A stretch of DNA of 64,000 nt from Candidatus Nanopelagicales bacterium (GCA_037045355.1 JBAOHO010000013.1:1-64000), one strand, 5' to 3'; numbered from the stretch's first letter, positions 9,383-19,329 are shown. The notes: generated from the sequence alone by a model not told the origin. A program made the numbers and translations.

Positions 9383-11431
9383 TTGACGACTGCAGGATCT
9401 GACGCGCCGGTCGGGCAGCCGGGCGACCCCGGCGAATTGCGGTACCTGGATGTCTCGGCTGTGGCGGGCACGCTGCTCGCCGCCTACGCCGCCGGCTCAT
9501 CGACGCAGCCCAATCTGCTGACCCGGGGCACTCCGGATCAGGCGATCATCACCGGCATCAGCACCACCGCCGGATACGGGTGGGGCGTGTCGCTGCACTC
9601 GTTCCTGAGGTCGGTGGCCAACCGGCTGCCGGGAAGTCCCCTGGCGAGTGGGCTTCTGGTCGACGGTGCCACCGCCGCCCTGGCCTACGGCGCATATCGG
9701 GCCCTGCCGCACCGGCCGGGGGAGCCCGCCCTACGTGCATTGGCCCGGCTGACGACTCAGAGCACGGCCGCCGCCGCTCTGGCGGGGGTCGGCGCGGATG
9801 TCATGGACCTGCGTCGCGGGCATCGCTTCGGTCGCGTCGCCGCGCTGGGTGCGATGGCCGGCATCGGCGTGGCCGGTTGGGCGCGGACGCGTCCGGGCCG
9901 TGCGCGAGTCGGCTCCCAGTTGGACGACGGCTCGTACTTCGAGGACACCCCCCGCAGCATCAGTCCGGCCAAGACTGTCGGCCTGGGTCTGATCACGGGC
10001 GGCATGCTGTTCGGGCTGTCCCATGTGGAGTCGTCTCTCACCACGCTGTTCTCCCGTGGAGCCGCGAAGGTACTGGGCGGTGACCCTGAGGATCACCGAA
10101 TGCTCGGGCGGATCGGCGCAACCGCCGCTACGTACGGTGTCGGATGGTTGGCGCTGTCGGGCGTGACGGCCAAACTGACCGGAGCCGGCAGCGAAGTCGA
10201 GATCGCGAACCAGGCGCAACCCACCCTTCCCGAAGTCACGGGCAGCCCCGCGTCCGGGATCCCGTGGGACAAGCAGAGCCGCGAAGGGACACGTTGGCTC
10301 AGTGCCGTCCTGCTGGCCGACCACATCCAGGACGTCATGAAGGAGCCGGCGCGTCAGCCGATCCGCGTGTACGCGAGCTTGAGTTCGGCGGACACGGAGG
10401 AGGCCCGCGCCGAACTCCTGCTGAGCGAGCTCGACCGCACGCGCGCGTTCGAGCGCAAGTACATCGCGCTGTTCTCACCGACCGGTTCCGGCTACGTCAA
10501 CTACGTCGCCTGCGAAACGTTCGAGTATCTGGCCCGAGGCGACTGCGCCAGCATGGCGATCGAGTACTCCGTGCTCCCATCCGCGCTGTCGCTCACCCGG
10601 GCCCAGATGGGTACCCGGCAGACCAGGTTGGTCGTCAACGGCATCACCGAACGACTCCTCGCCATGCCCGCGGACCAGCGCCCGAAGTTCTTCTTGTTCG
10701 GGGAGTCGCTGGGCTGCAAGGTCAGCGAGGAGGTCTTCGTCGGACACACCGATGCGGGGCCGCGCGGTGTCGGGTTGGACGCCGCGGTGTGGGTCGGCAC
10801 GCCTGCCTTCACCAACTGGCGCAAGCAGCTGTGGAACGGTCGGCCGCAAGGTGAGCCGCCGACAGTCGGGCCGGGGGCGATCTACCTGCCCCGCGCGATC
10901 AGCGACTGGCACGCGTTGCCTGACGACGAGAAGCGGAAGGTCGACTTCTTGCTGCTCCAGAACGGTGACGACCCGGTTCCCAAGTTCGAGGCACCGCTGT
11001 TGTGGCGTCAACCGGACTGGCTCGGACCCGACGACCAACGCCCACCGGGAGCTCCCCGGGGCACGAACTGGCAGCCGGTGACGACGTTTGTCTCGACGTT
11101 CACCGACTTGATGAACGCACTGACTCCCACGCCGGGCACGTTCCAAGAAGGGGGACACGACTACCGGGTCGAGATCCCCGGCGCCATCCGCACCGTGTGG
11201 GGCCTGGACTCGTCAGACGAGCAGATGAACCGCGTCAACGCGGTGCTGCGCACGCGGGAACTCGCCTGGGAGGTCAAGCGCGACTGGGACAACGCCATGG
11301 CCAAGCCGGAGGACAAGCGCGCCGAAGCCGCGGACAAGGTCCGAAAGCAGGTCGGCGACTGGTGTGGATCGGACCAGCCGGTAGATGATGAGACGATCCA
11401 ACTGATCATCAAGGGGACTGAACCGGTGTAG
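9383..11431 (+). CDS. Membrane-anchored alpha/beta-hydrolase (Abhydrolase_9 type)
   Basis: A 682-residue protein of the actinobacterial alpha/beta-hydrolase family with an N-terminal multi-helix membrane domain (roughly residues 20-280) and a C-terminal hydrolase domain. The nucleophile elbow FGESLG near residue 440, followed by LDAAVWVGTPAFTNWRKQLW and LQNGDDPVPKF, matches the Abhydrolase_9 pattern. The substrate is unknown; lipid or ester hydrolysis is inferred from the fold. I place the start at TTG 9383, two nucleotides after the preceding TGA, because the N-terminus then reads straight into the conserved part; the upstream open frame lies entirely over the 9088 gene. The start is uncertain as TTG is rare. 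Confidence 0.8.
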   Translation: MTTAGSDAPVGQPGDPGELRYLDVSAVAGTLLAAYAAGSSTQPNLLTRGTPDQAIITGISTTAGYGWGVSLHSFLRSVANRLPGSPLASGLLVDGATAALAYGAYRALPHRPGEPALRALARLTTQSTAAAALAGVGADVMDLRRGHRFGRVAALGAMAGIGVAGWARTRPGRARVGSQLDDGSYFEDTPRSISPAKTVGLGLITGGMLFGLSHVESSLTTLFSRGAAKVLGGDPEDHRMLGRIGATAATYGVGWLALSGVTAKLTGAGSEVEIANQAQPTLPEVTGSPASGIPWDKQSREGTRWLSAVLLADHIQDVMKEPARQPIRVYASLSSADTEEARAELLLSELDRTRAFERKYIALFSPTGSGYVNYVACETFEYLARGDCASMAIEYSVLPSALSLTRAQMGTRQTRLVVNGITERLLAMPADQRPKFFLFGESLGCKVSEEVFVGHTDAGPRGVGLDAAVWVGTPAFTNWRKQLWNGRPQGEPPTVGPGAIYLPRAISDWHALPDDEKRKVDFLLLQNGDDPVPKFEAPLLWRQPDWLGPDDQRPPGAPRGTNWQPVTTFVSTFTDLMNALTPTPGTFQEGGHDYRVEIPGAIRTVWGLDSSDEQMNRVNAVLRTRELAWEVKRDWDNAMAKPEDKRAEAADKVRKQVGDWCGSDQPVDDETIQLIIKGTEPV

Positions 11432-11482
11432 TGGTCCAACGCCGAGGGTCACCTGCCGCAGCGGGTGACATGCCGCTGGGGG

Positions 11483-12289
11483 TCACATGGCGTCGTCGGC
11501 GCCGAACATCATGGCGCGTTTGACCTGCTGGATCGCCGTCGTGACCTGGATCCCCCGAGGGCACGCGTCGGTGCAGTTGAACGTGGTGCGGCAGCGCCAG
11601 GCACCCTCGGACTGGTTGAGGATCTGCAGTCGCTGGTCGCCACCGTCGTCGCGGCTGTCGAAGATGAACCGATGTGCGTTGACGATCGCCGCCGGGCCGA
11701 AGTACTGCTCGTCGGTCCAGAACACGGGGCACGACGTGGTGCACGCGGCGCACAGGATGCACTTGGTGGTGTCGTCGAACTTGGCCCGGTCCTCGGCGGA
11801 CTGCAGGCGTTCCCGGGTGGGTTCCTGACCGGTCGTGATCAGGAACGGCTTGACCTTGCGGTAGGCCGCCATGAACGGCTCCATGTCGACGATGAGGTCC
11901 TTCTCGACCGTCAGGCCCTTGATGGGCTCGACCTTGATGGGCTTCTTGGTGTTGAGGTCCTTGACCAGCGTCTTGCAGGCGAGGCGGTTCTTGCCGTTGA
12001 TGCGCATGGCGTCGGATCCGCAGATGCCGTGGCCGCAGGAGCGGCGGAACGTCAGCGTGCCGTCCTGTTCCCACTTGATCTTGTGCAGGCAGTCGAGGAT
12101 GCGGTCGGTGGCGAACACGGTGACGCGTGAATCTCCTGCCAGTAGTGCTGGTCGTCGACATCGGGGTCGTAGCGGCGCACCTTGATAGTGACGTCGAATG
12201 CGACGGGATCCGGGGTCTCGGGGCGGTGCGGTGCCGGTGTCGGGGGCGCTCTCGGGGGCGCTGTTGGGGGCGGGGGTGTCGATGGCCAT
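11483..12289 (-). CDS. sdhB: Succinate dehydrogenase iron-sulfur subunit
   Basis: Electron-transfer subunit of complex II. The 268-codon frame from ATG 12289 contains the [2Fe-2S] ligands (CGHGICGSD and the following NRLAC), the [4Fe-4S]/[3Fe-4S] motifs CILCAACTTSCPVFW and CTDACPRGI. Between about 12225 and 12130 the expected N-terminal sequence (VAFDVTIKVRRYDPDVDDQ, HYWQE) lies in a different frame, then the original frame resumes at RVTVFATDRILDCL. Two compensating indels therefore place about 30 residues out of frame without introducing a stop. The gene is last in sdhCDAB; its ATG overlaps the sdhA stop region. Confidence 0.9.
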   Translation of the reverse strand: MAIDTPAPNSAPESAPDTGTAPPRDPGSRRIRRHYQGAPLRPRCRRPALLAGDSRVTVFATDRILDCLHKIKWEQDGTLTFRRSCGHGICGSDAMRINGKNRLACKTLVKDLNTKKPIKVEPIKGLTVEKDLIVDMEPFMAAYRKVKPFLITTGQEPTRERLQSAEDRAKFDDTTKCILCAACTTSCPVFWTDEQYFGPAAIVNAHRFIFDSRDDGGDQRLQILNQSEGAWRCRTTFNCTDACPRGIQVTTAIQQVKRAMMFGADDAM

Positions 12290-14037
<1,748 letters not shown>

Positions 14038-14075
14038 CCGTTACTCCTCGATCGGGCCGGGTGTGGTTCGGGGCC

Positions 14076-14141
14076 GGCTAGGTTGCGGGTCGGGTCAGGC
14101 TAGGTTGCGGGTCGGGTCAGGCTAGGTTGCGGGTCGGGTCA
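14076..14141. repeat. 22-bp x3 tandem repeat copying the sdhD stop region
   Basis: Three 22-bp copies (14076-14097, 14098-14119, 14120-14141). On the coding strand each reads AACCTAGCCTGACCCGC-like, a copy of the sdhD end AACCTTGCC-TGA. The third copy contains the real stop codon. Confidence 0.9.
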
Positions 14142-14547
14142 GGCAAGGTTGGGATCGAAGGTGAAGATCACCAGGGTTCCCAAGATGATTGTCGCGGCTG
14201 ATGCCGTATACAGCACGCCGTGCAGCCAGAACTTGGTCTTGCCGCTGCGTGCGTAGTCGTTGATGATCACGCGCAGCCCGTTGGTGCCGTGCAACATCGC
14301 CAGCCAGAGCATGGTGAGGTCCCACATCTGCCAGAACGGGCTGGTCCAGCGGCCGGCCACGAACGCGAAGTTGATCCGCTGCACACCGCCGTCGAGGATG
14401 TTCATGATCAGTAGGTGGCCGAAAACCAGGATGACCAGCACGAGGCCAGATGCGCGCATGAAGACCCAGGACGTCTTCTCGAAGTTGCGGCCCGCCTCTG
14501 GCGGCGCGGGCGGCGTTCGGGGGGGCGAGGTCAGGGGTGACAGTCAT
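14139..14547 (-). CDS. sdhD: Succinate dehydrogenase membrane anchor subunit D, frame-disrupted at 5' end
   Basis: Membrane anchor of complex II with three helices: LVLVILVFGHLLIMNIL, FWQMWDLTMLWLAMLHG and TASAATIILGTLVIFTF. HGTNGLRVIINDYAR holds the heme/quinone-site residues. The open frame starts at an internal Met (14459), but the family N-terminus (FEKTSWVF) continues upstream in the same frame, and a proper start MTVTPDLAPP lies at 14547 in another frame. One indel between about 14485 and 14530, near a G7 run at 14519-14525, joins them. The ATG at 14547 overlaps the sdhC TGA. Confidence 0.82.
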
Positions 14548-14933
14548 CAGGCGCTCCCGAAGATCGTGGCGATGGTGTGTCGGAGCATGAAATAGGCACC
14601 GGGGATCATCACGGCGCACCACACGACGACCGTGGCCCACAGCATCTGCTTCTGATAGCGGGTGCCCTTGCTCCAGTAGTCGACAGCGATGATCCGCAGT
14701 CCGTTCAGGGCGTGGAACAACACCGCTCCGACGAGGCCTACCTCCATGAGGTTGACCAGCGGAGTCTTGTAACTCGCGATCACGAGGTCGTAGGCGGCGG
14801 GTGACACACGCACCAATGCGGTGTCGAGCACATGTACATAGAGGAAGAACAGGACCGCGACGCCGGTGATCCGATGCGCGACCCAGGACCACATGGAAAT
14901 GTCACCGCGATACAGGGTGCCGACGCTTGCCAC
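14547..14933 (-). CDS. sdhC: Succinate dehydrogenase cytochrome b556 subunit C
   Basis: First gene of sdhCDAB. 128 residues with three membrane helices (VAHRITGVAVLFFLYVHVLD, VGLVGAVLFHALNGLRIIAV, WATVVVWCAVMIPGAYFM-type) and the heme-b His in VLFHALNGLRI. The start is GTG 14933 with GGAGGCAC upstream. Its stop overlaps the sdhD ATG (ATGA-type coupling). A TAGCAT hexamer on the minus strand at 14981-14986 is a possible -10. Confidence 0.92.
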   Translation of the reverse strand: MASVGTLYRGDISMWSWVAHRITGVAVLFFLYVHVLDTALVRVSPAAYDLVIASYKTPLVNLMEVGLVGAVLFHALNGLRIIAVDYWSKGTRYQKQMLWATVVVWCAVMIPGAYFMLRHTIATIFGSA

Positions 14934-15270
14934 CGTGCCTCCGATCCCACGCCCGAACGGGGTCAGGCGTGCCGGGTCCCATGCTAGTCCGATCGGGCAT
15001 CGGAGGGCGGGGGTGACCCGGTTGCGGAGGTGTCAGCCGAGCTGAGCAGGGATGCGGTGAACGGATCCGGGCGGATGGTCCCGAGGACGTGGGGACCTTG
15101 GTCCCAGGGGAATCGTCATCGGACCGTAATAACCCGAACGGGTGATTTTCCCTGAGCGTTCAGGCAACGGAGCCAGCGACACCCCACTATGAAGGGGCCC
15201 CTCCGTGACGTTTGTCACGCGAAGTGAATGGGTCAGCGCGAAAGTCGCGCTCAATGAAAGGACTTTTGCC
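14934..15270. other. Divergent intergenic region between sdhC and the export locus
   Basis: 337 nt without a supportable gene. It holds the possible sdhC -10 (14981-14986, minus), a short palindrome ACCCG-AA-CGGGT at 15132-15143, AGGGGCCCCT at 15194-15203, a CRP-like palindrome at 15204-15219 and the AAAGGAC ribosome binding site before 15271. Confidence 0.7.
15204..15219. promoter_or_regulatory. CRP/GlxR-like palindromic operator candidate
   Basis: CGTGAC-GTTT-GTCACG is a perfect inverted repeat with the GTGA-N6-TCAC spacing of CRP/GlxR sites. It lies 52 nt before the first exported-protein gene. A class III cyclase gene sits elsewhere in the window, but no CRP-family regulator does. Confidence 0.5.
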
Positions 15271-15704
15271 ATGGCGTCTCGTCGATCCAGGACCCGCCGG
15301 ACTGTTGCCGCCACCGCCGCGGCCATCGCCACCTCCGGCTTGGTCGCAGCCTCTGCGGCGTCGCTTGGCGCAGTGACTGCAGGACTCACTCGGAGCGACC
15401 GTCGAGCACCACTGCTGCCTGCCAGACTTCGGGGTTGACCATCGCGTGGAATGCTCCCGGCCATTCCAACGGAAATCCGAACTATCGGGTGAATGGTCTG
15501 AGCATCAACAACGTCGACGGCCTCACCGGCGAAGACTGCGATGGTCTGAACTACAGAGTCGTCGTGCTCGATAGCAATGACGACGCTCTTAACTCGCCCG
15601 ATGCCTCCGGAACGATCACCAACCAGGCATCAATCCCTGTCACGCTCGCTCCGACGGTAGATGCCGAAGATATCGAGAGCGTCTCGCTCACGATCTACGA
15701 GTGA
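15271..15704 (+). CDS. Small exported two-cysteine protein, paralog 1, frame-disrupted
   Basis: An exported protein of ~144 residues. The N-terminus MASRRSRTRRTVAATAAAIA is an Arg-rich signal sequence ending in VAASAASLG, the probable cleavage region. The mature part (TTAACQTSGLTIAWN, then GEDCDGLNYRV, ending VSLTIYE) is in another frame from about 15390, so one indel joins the pieces. The paired Cys and the C-terminal LTIYE match the genes at 17169, 17618 and 18878. The ribosome binding site AAAGGAC precedes the ATG. I do not recognise a named family; the context with a SipW-like peptidase suggests a surface or fibre protein with a dedicated peptidase, which is inference. Confidence 0.7.
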
Positions 15705-15711
15705 TCCGTAC

Positions 15712-15739
15712 GGGCGGGGGGAGATCGACCCCCCCGCCC
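15712..15739 (+). terminator. Hairpin after paralog 1
   Basis: GGGCGGGGGG pairs with CCCCCCCGCCC across a 7-nt loop, giving a 10-bp GC stem followed by TTCTC rather than a T run. It may attenuate rather than fully stop transcription toward the peptidase gene. Confidence 0.55.
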
Positions 15740-15752
15740 TTCTCAGGCACGT

Positions 15753-15758
15753 TAAGTT
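15753..15758 (+). promoter_or_regulatory. -10 box, leaderless start of the signal peptidase gene
   Basis: TAAGTT lies exactly 6 nt before the ATG at 15765, the spacing that gives a leaderless mRNA; no Shine-Dalgarno is present. Confidence 0.45.
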
Positions 15759-15764
15759 GCTGAA

Positions 15765-17176
15765 ATGAGAGTGGTTCGATCTGCGGCGCCCTGGGTGGCG
15801 ATCGTGCTGTTCCTCATTCTGGTGTTTCCCGCCCGATGGGGTGGATTCTTCGGAACTACGATCGTGGCTGGCGAGTCCATGGAGCCGACCCTCAGTGACC
15901 GGAGACGTCGCCTTCACGTTCAAGCGGCCCGGCTACGCGATCGGTGACGTAATCGTCTATCACCCGACTGACATTGACAGCGAGCGCCCTGATCATTCAC
16001 CGAGTGATCGATGTCCGTCCCGACGGCACCTACGTCACCCAGGGCGACAACCGGGACTACCGCGGATGAGTGGTTCCCCACGACTGCGGAGATCGACGGC
16101 GGTGTCTTCGCCGTGCTGCCCAAGGTGCACACTGTCCGGTCTGCGGAGCACTGGGGTGGCCCTTCCTGGTGTTCTCGCTGCTCATCACTGTCGCCGTAGC
16201 CGTTGCGGTCTACGAGTTGGTCCGTAACGGCCTCTGGCCCACCCGGGTGGTTCTGCCGGACTTGCCCCGGTACGAAGGCGCGGAGGAGGCCTGGGACCGC
16301 AGCGAACCCCCGCCTGGCCTCAGCGAGGAAGACGTCCGTGCCGTGAGCATGCTGTCCGCCGTGCTGCGCGAGGAGTTCGTGATCCACTACGAGCCCTCGA
16401 TGTCGATCCGAACCGGCGACCTGCGCGCGGTCGAGATCCATCCCCGTTGGCAGCACGCGAAGTACGGCCTGATCAAGTCCAACGTCTTCCTCCCGATGAC
16501 CGAAGAGAAGCAGTTGGAGGGCGACTTCGACTTCTGGGCCGCTCGCACCGGCCTGCGGCAGGTGGCGTTGTGGCGCAGGTACGCCACGGAGGGTCTTCGT
16601 GCCTTCATCCGACTCCCACGGCTCACGGGCGGCGACCCGTTGGATCTCGTCGACACACTGCTGGCGGAGGCGGCAGTGCTGGACATCGAGCCGGACGAGA
16701 TCGTTCTCGGCATTGCGCCCGGCCCCTTCATGACGGAACGCGACAACGACTGGCGCGGGCTCGAGGCCCTGGCCGACCGTGGCGTCGACCTCTGCCTGCA
16801 TCATTTCAGTGCGGCCGGTCCGGCTCCTCTCGAAGTGGTGGTCGACAGCCCCGTGGACTACCTCACGCTGGACATGTCATCCACGGAACTGCCCCCGGAC
16901 CCCGACAAGTCCGTCGTGTCCCGGTCGGTGGTGCGGGCCGCCAATAAGGGTGTGCTGGTGATCGGCCGAGAGGTTGAACATGAGGAGCAACTGGAGGCGC
17001 TCGCCGAGCACGGCGCGGTAGGGTTCCAAGGTCCGCTGTTCGCACCCCCGCTCGCAGCGAACATCCTCAGCGCCTTGCTGTCCGGTCTGGAGGATTCAAA
17101 CCCTCAGAGCGATGAACCGGACGATTGGCCGGCTAGTGGAGTCGCCGAGGAGGAAGGGCGGCCCGCTCATGCCTAA
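15765..17176 (+). CDS. SipW-like S26B signal peptidase fused to a degenerate EAL domain, frame-disrupted
   Basis: The first ~150 residues form an S26 signal peptidase: N-terminal helix (APWVAIVLFLILVF), catalytic Ser in VAGESMEPTL, GDVAFTFKRPGYAIGDVIVY, then IIHRVIDV, where His replaces the Lys of LepB, placing it in the Ser/His S26B (SipW/ER) type, and TQGDNRDY. A second helix (WPFLVFSLLITVAVAVAVYE) follows, as in SipW. The same coding run continues for ~300 residues as an EAL-like domain: FVIHYEPSMSIRTGDLRAVE, IHPRWQH, VDYLTLD and GFQGPLFAPPL match EAL landmarks, but the DDFG motif is HHFS and the Lys before the second Asp is Thr, so it should be inactive. Frame changes near 15895, 15980, 16062 and 16150 are needed. 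The fusion join (helix 2 plus EAL) is within one unbroken frame from ~16150. Confidence 0.7.
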
Positions 17177-17600
17177 CTCGCGCAAGCGCCGCTCCCCCCT
17201 AATTTGGGTGGCCGCCGGGGCCGCGTCTGTGCTGGTCGTCACCGGGGTTGTCGTCGCGTCGGCTGCCAGCCTCAATGTCAACAGTGACTCCCTGGCCGCT
17301 GACACGCTGGACGCCTCCGGCTGCGACAGCAACGGCATCACTGTCGGCATCGCCACCCCGATGAGCTTCTCGGCCGGCAGTGCCCCGGGCTTCACCGTGA
17401 TCCAGTTCGCACTGTCCGGGGTCAACTCGGCCTGCGATGGTGCTCGGTACAAGGCGACCCTGCAGAACTCCTCCGGCAACTGCACCGCTCAGGGGGATGG
17501 CACGTTGACGGTGTCGGGGGGCAACGCCACCATCGACCTACGCTCGCCGAACTGCACCCTGGGATTCAACACCGGCCTTACCCTGACCCTTTACGACTGA
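17169..17600 (+). CDS. Small exported cysteine protein, paralog 2
   Basis: 143 residues. Basic N-terminus (MPNSRKRRSPLIW), one hydrophobic helix (VAAGAASVLVVTGVVVASA) and a SAASL cleavage region, as in paralogs 1 and 4. The mature part has four Cys (SGCDSN, SACDGARYKA, GNCTAQ, PNCTLG) and ends LTLTLYD. The ATG lies 8 nt inside the end of the peptidase-EAL gene, with AGGAGGAAGG upstream, so the two are translationally coupled. It is the best preserved member of the family in reading frame. Function unknown; probable substrate of the neighbouring peptidase. Confidence 0.8.
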   Translation: MPNSRKRRSPLIWVAAGAASVLVVTGVVVASAASLNVNSDSLAADTLDASGCDSNGITVGIATPMSFSAGSAPGFTVIQFALSGVNSACDGARYKATLQNSSGNCTAQGDGTLTVSGGNATIDLRSPNCTLGFNTGLTLTLYD

Positions 17601-17617
17601 GCCGAGGAGGTGGACCG

Positions 17618-18055
17618 ATGCGCGCTGGAGTACTGGGGTTACTGGCAGGTGCGGCCGCGGGCTGCCTGACCGTGGCCGCTGTTGCTTACGCCGCCGCGCC
17701 GACCAACTGGGACGGAGCCCGGATCGGCACCAGCAGTGTTGCCCTGGGTGGGTGCGACGCCACTTTGGACAGCATCGGCTCACTGCGTACGGCCTACCGC
17801 ACCGCAGGTGACAGGTACGAAATCTCCTCGGTGATCGTGAGCAGTATCCCAGTGGCCTGCCAGTCGCGGGCCTATCGGGTGACCGTTGTCGACAATGTGA
17901 CGGACGGCGCGGCGCTGACGGACGGCGTCCGGACCGGAACGCTTGATGGCGACTCAAGCACCACAGTGACCTACACGTCAGGGTCAGGGGCCCAGATCCA
18001 AGACCTGAACAACACCAACAGTCAAGCCCGGATCGTGGTGATCATCCGTGGGTGA
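17618..18055 (+). CDS. Small exported cysteine protein, paralog 3
   Basis: 145 residues with a hydrophobic N-terminus (VLGLLAGAAAGCLTVAAVAYA) but few basic residues. The mature part has the family Cys pair (ALGGCDATLD and PVACQSRAYRVTVVDN) at the same spacing as paralogs 2 and 4. It ends IVVIIRG instead of LTIYE, so it is the most diverged member. GAGGAGGTGG 5-14 nt before the ATG is a strong ribosome binding site. The stop overlaps the next gene by 8 nt. Confidence 0.75.
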   Translation: MRAGVLGLLAGAAAGCLTVAAVAYAAAPTNWDGARIGTSSVALGGCDATLDSIGSLRTAYRTAGDRYEISSVIVSSIPVACQSRAYRVTVVDNVTDGAALTDGVRTGTLDGDSSTTVTYTSGSGAQIQDLNNTNSQARIVVIIRG

Positions 18056-18866
18056 CACGTTGGGACGCACCTTGTGGCTGGGAATCGGAGTCGGGTTCTT
18101 GGGGGCCGTCACAGTCGGCGCTCTGGTGTTGGGTTGGTTGCCGACGAGGGGTTCCGCAGCGTCGTTGGGCACCTTGACCGTTGCCAACACCTTGAAGGTC
18201 GAGTCGAACACGATCTTGCCGGTCGCTTCGGTCCGGTCAAATGCGTTGGGTGCAGGCAACGATTTGGACAACGACGTCACGGACTACAACACCGGTGGTG
18301 GATATGTGAACAACGCGGGGCCCACTTGGAATACGGTGCGCAGCGGCAGCAATGTGACCGGTGCCTGGATCGCACCCGCCGGCAACTTCGTCGCCCGGAA
18401 TTCCGGCCCGGCCGCCACCAGTTACGCACTCATCCCGTGGGTAGCGCACCGGTCCTCGCTGAGGAATCGGTCGACCAACTTCAGTACGTCGACCGACATC
18501 GGCTATGTCCTGGGGACCAATAGCACCGGCACGAGTACCGGTATTGCCGCGCGCATCTACCACGACACGGGTACTACCTATCGCGTGCAGCTGATCGATG
18601 TGGGCAGCGGATCACAATGCGGCAGTGATGACCTGAACCTCGGGAATCTTGCCGGGGACACGATCGATACCAACTTCTCGTACAACCCCGGGACGAGCAC
18701 GGCGTCGGTGACCGTGACAGGCGCCCCGGTGAGCCCGGTAACGGCGACCTGTACCTACTCCGATGCCAGTGGCACCTATGCCGGTCTGGTGTCCTACGAC
18801 CTGAGCACGACGCGGTACACGCTCAATGCGACGACCAACCAGACACCGACTACCGCCTTCGGGTAG
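18048..18866 (+). CDS. Exported protein of unknown function, 272 residues
   Basis: GTG start overlapping the previous stop. An N-terminal helix (LWLGIGVGFLGAVTVGALVLG) is followed by GSAASLGTL, the same cleavage-site motif as the small paralogs. The mature part is rich in Thr, Asn, Ser and Gly (for example TNSTGTSTG), with one Cys pair (SQCGSDD and TATCTYSD), and looks like a beta-rich extracellular domain, possibly a lectin-like or LamG-like jelly roll, from segments such as IYHDTGTTYRVQLIDVGSG. I cannot assign a family. The cluster position implies export by the same peptidase. Confidence 0.72.
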   Translation: MGDTLGRTLWLGIGVGFLGAVTVGALVLGWLPTRGSAASLGTLTVANTLKVESNTILPVASVRSNALGAGNDLDNDVTDYNTGGGYVNNAGPTWNTVRSGSNVTGAWIAPAGNFVARNSGPAATSYALIPWVAHRSSLRNRSTNFSTSTDIGYVLGTNSTGTSTGIAARIYHDTGTTYRVQLIDVGSGSQCGSDDLNLGNLAGDTIDTNFSYNPGTSTASVTVTGAPVSPVTATCTYSDASGTYAGLVSYDLSTTRYTLNATTNQTPTTAFG

Positions 18867-18877
18867 GACCCGTCGGC

Positions 18878-19312
18878 CTACTCGTAGATCGTCAGCGCAA
18901 CGCTTGCGATGTTCTTGCTGTTCACCGCGCTCGACAGGGTGATGGTCTGGCTACCGCCTGACAGTGCGACCGTCGTGTTGGCGTTGGCCAGAGAGGTATT
19001 GGCGGAGTTGGCGGCCGTGACTTTGAGATTCAAGCCCTCGCAGTCGGTGCTGACATTGGTGATCTTGATCGTCGACACGTTGAAGGTCGAGTTCGCCGGG
19101 GTCGCATTTCCGCTGAACACTGGACTGCTGCTTCCATCGGCCCAGGAGACGTCGATCGTGTCGTCGCACACGGCGACCACGGTGGTCCCGGCACCGAGTT
19201 TGTCTGAGTTGAGTCCTCCGAGGGTGGCAGCACTGGCCACACCGATCCCGGCGATACCCACTCCGAGGAGGAAGCCCAGCGCAGCCATGCGGCGGCCAGT
19301 GGAGCGTGCCAT
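18878..19312 (-). CDS. Small exported two-cysteine protein, paralog 4
   Basis: 144 residues from MARSTGRRMAALG; an upstream in-frame ATG at 19327 would add five residues, but GGAGGTGG lies between the two and favours 19312. Signal helix LGFLLGVGIAGIGVASA, then SAATLGG. The family Cys pair is in AVCDDTIDVSW and TDCEGLNLKVT, and the C-terminus is VALTIYE. It is on the opposite strand, convergent with the 18048 gene with an 11-nt gap (a small GTAGG/CCTAC hairpin at 18864-18882 may serve both ends). No frame break is needed here, which supports the family being real. Confidence 0.8.
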   Translation of the reverse strand: MARSTGRRMAALGFLLGVGIAGIGVASAATLGGLNSDKLGAGTTVVAVCDDTIDVSWADGSSSPVFSGNATPANSTFNVSTIKITNVSTDCEGLNLKVTAANSANTSLANANTTVALSGGSQTITLSSAVNSKNIASVALTIYE

Positions 19313-19329
19313 GGGCACCACCTCCATCT

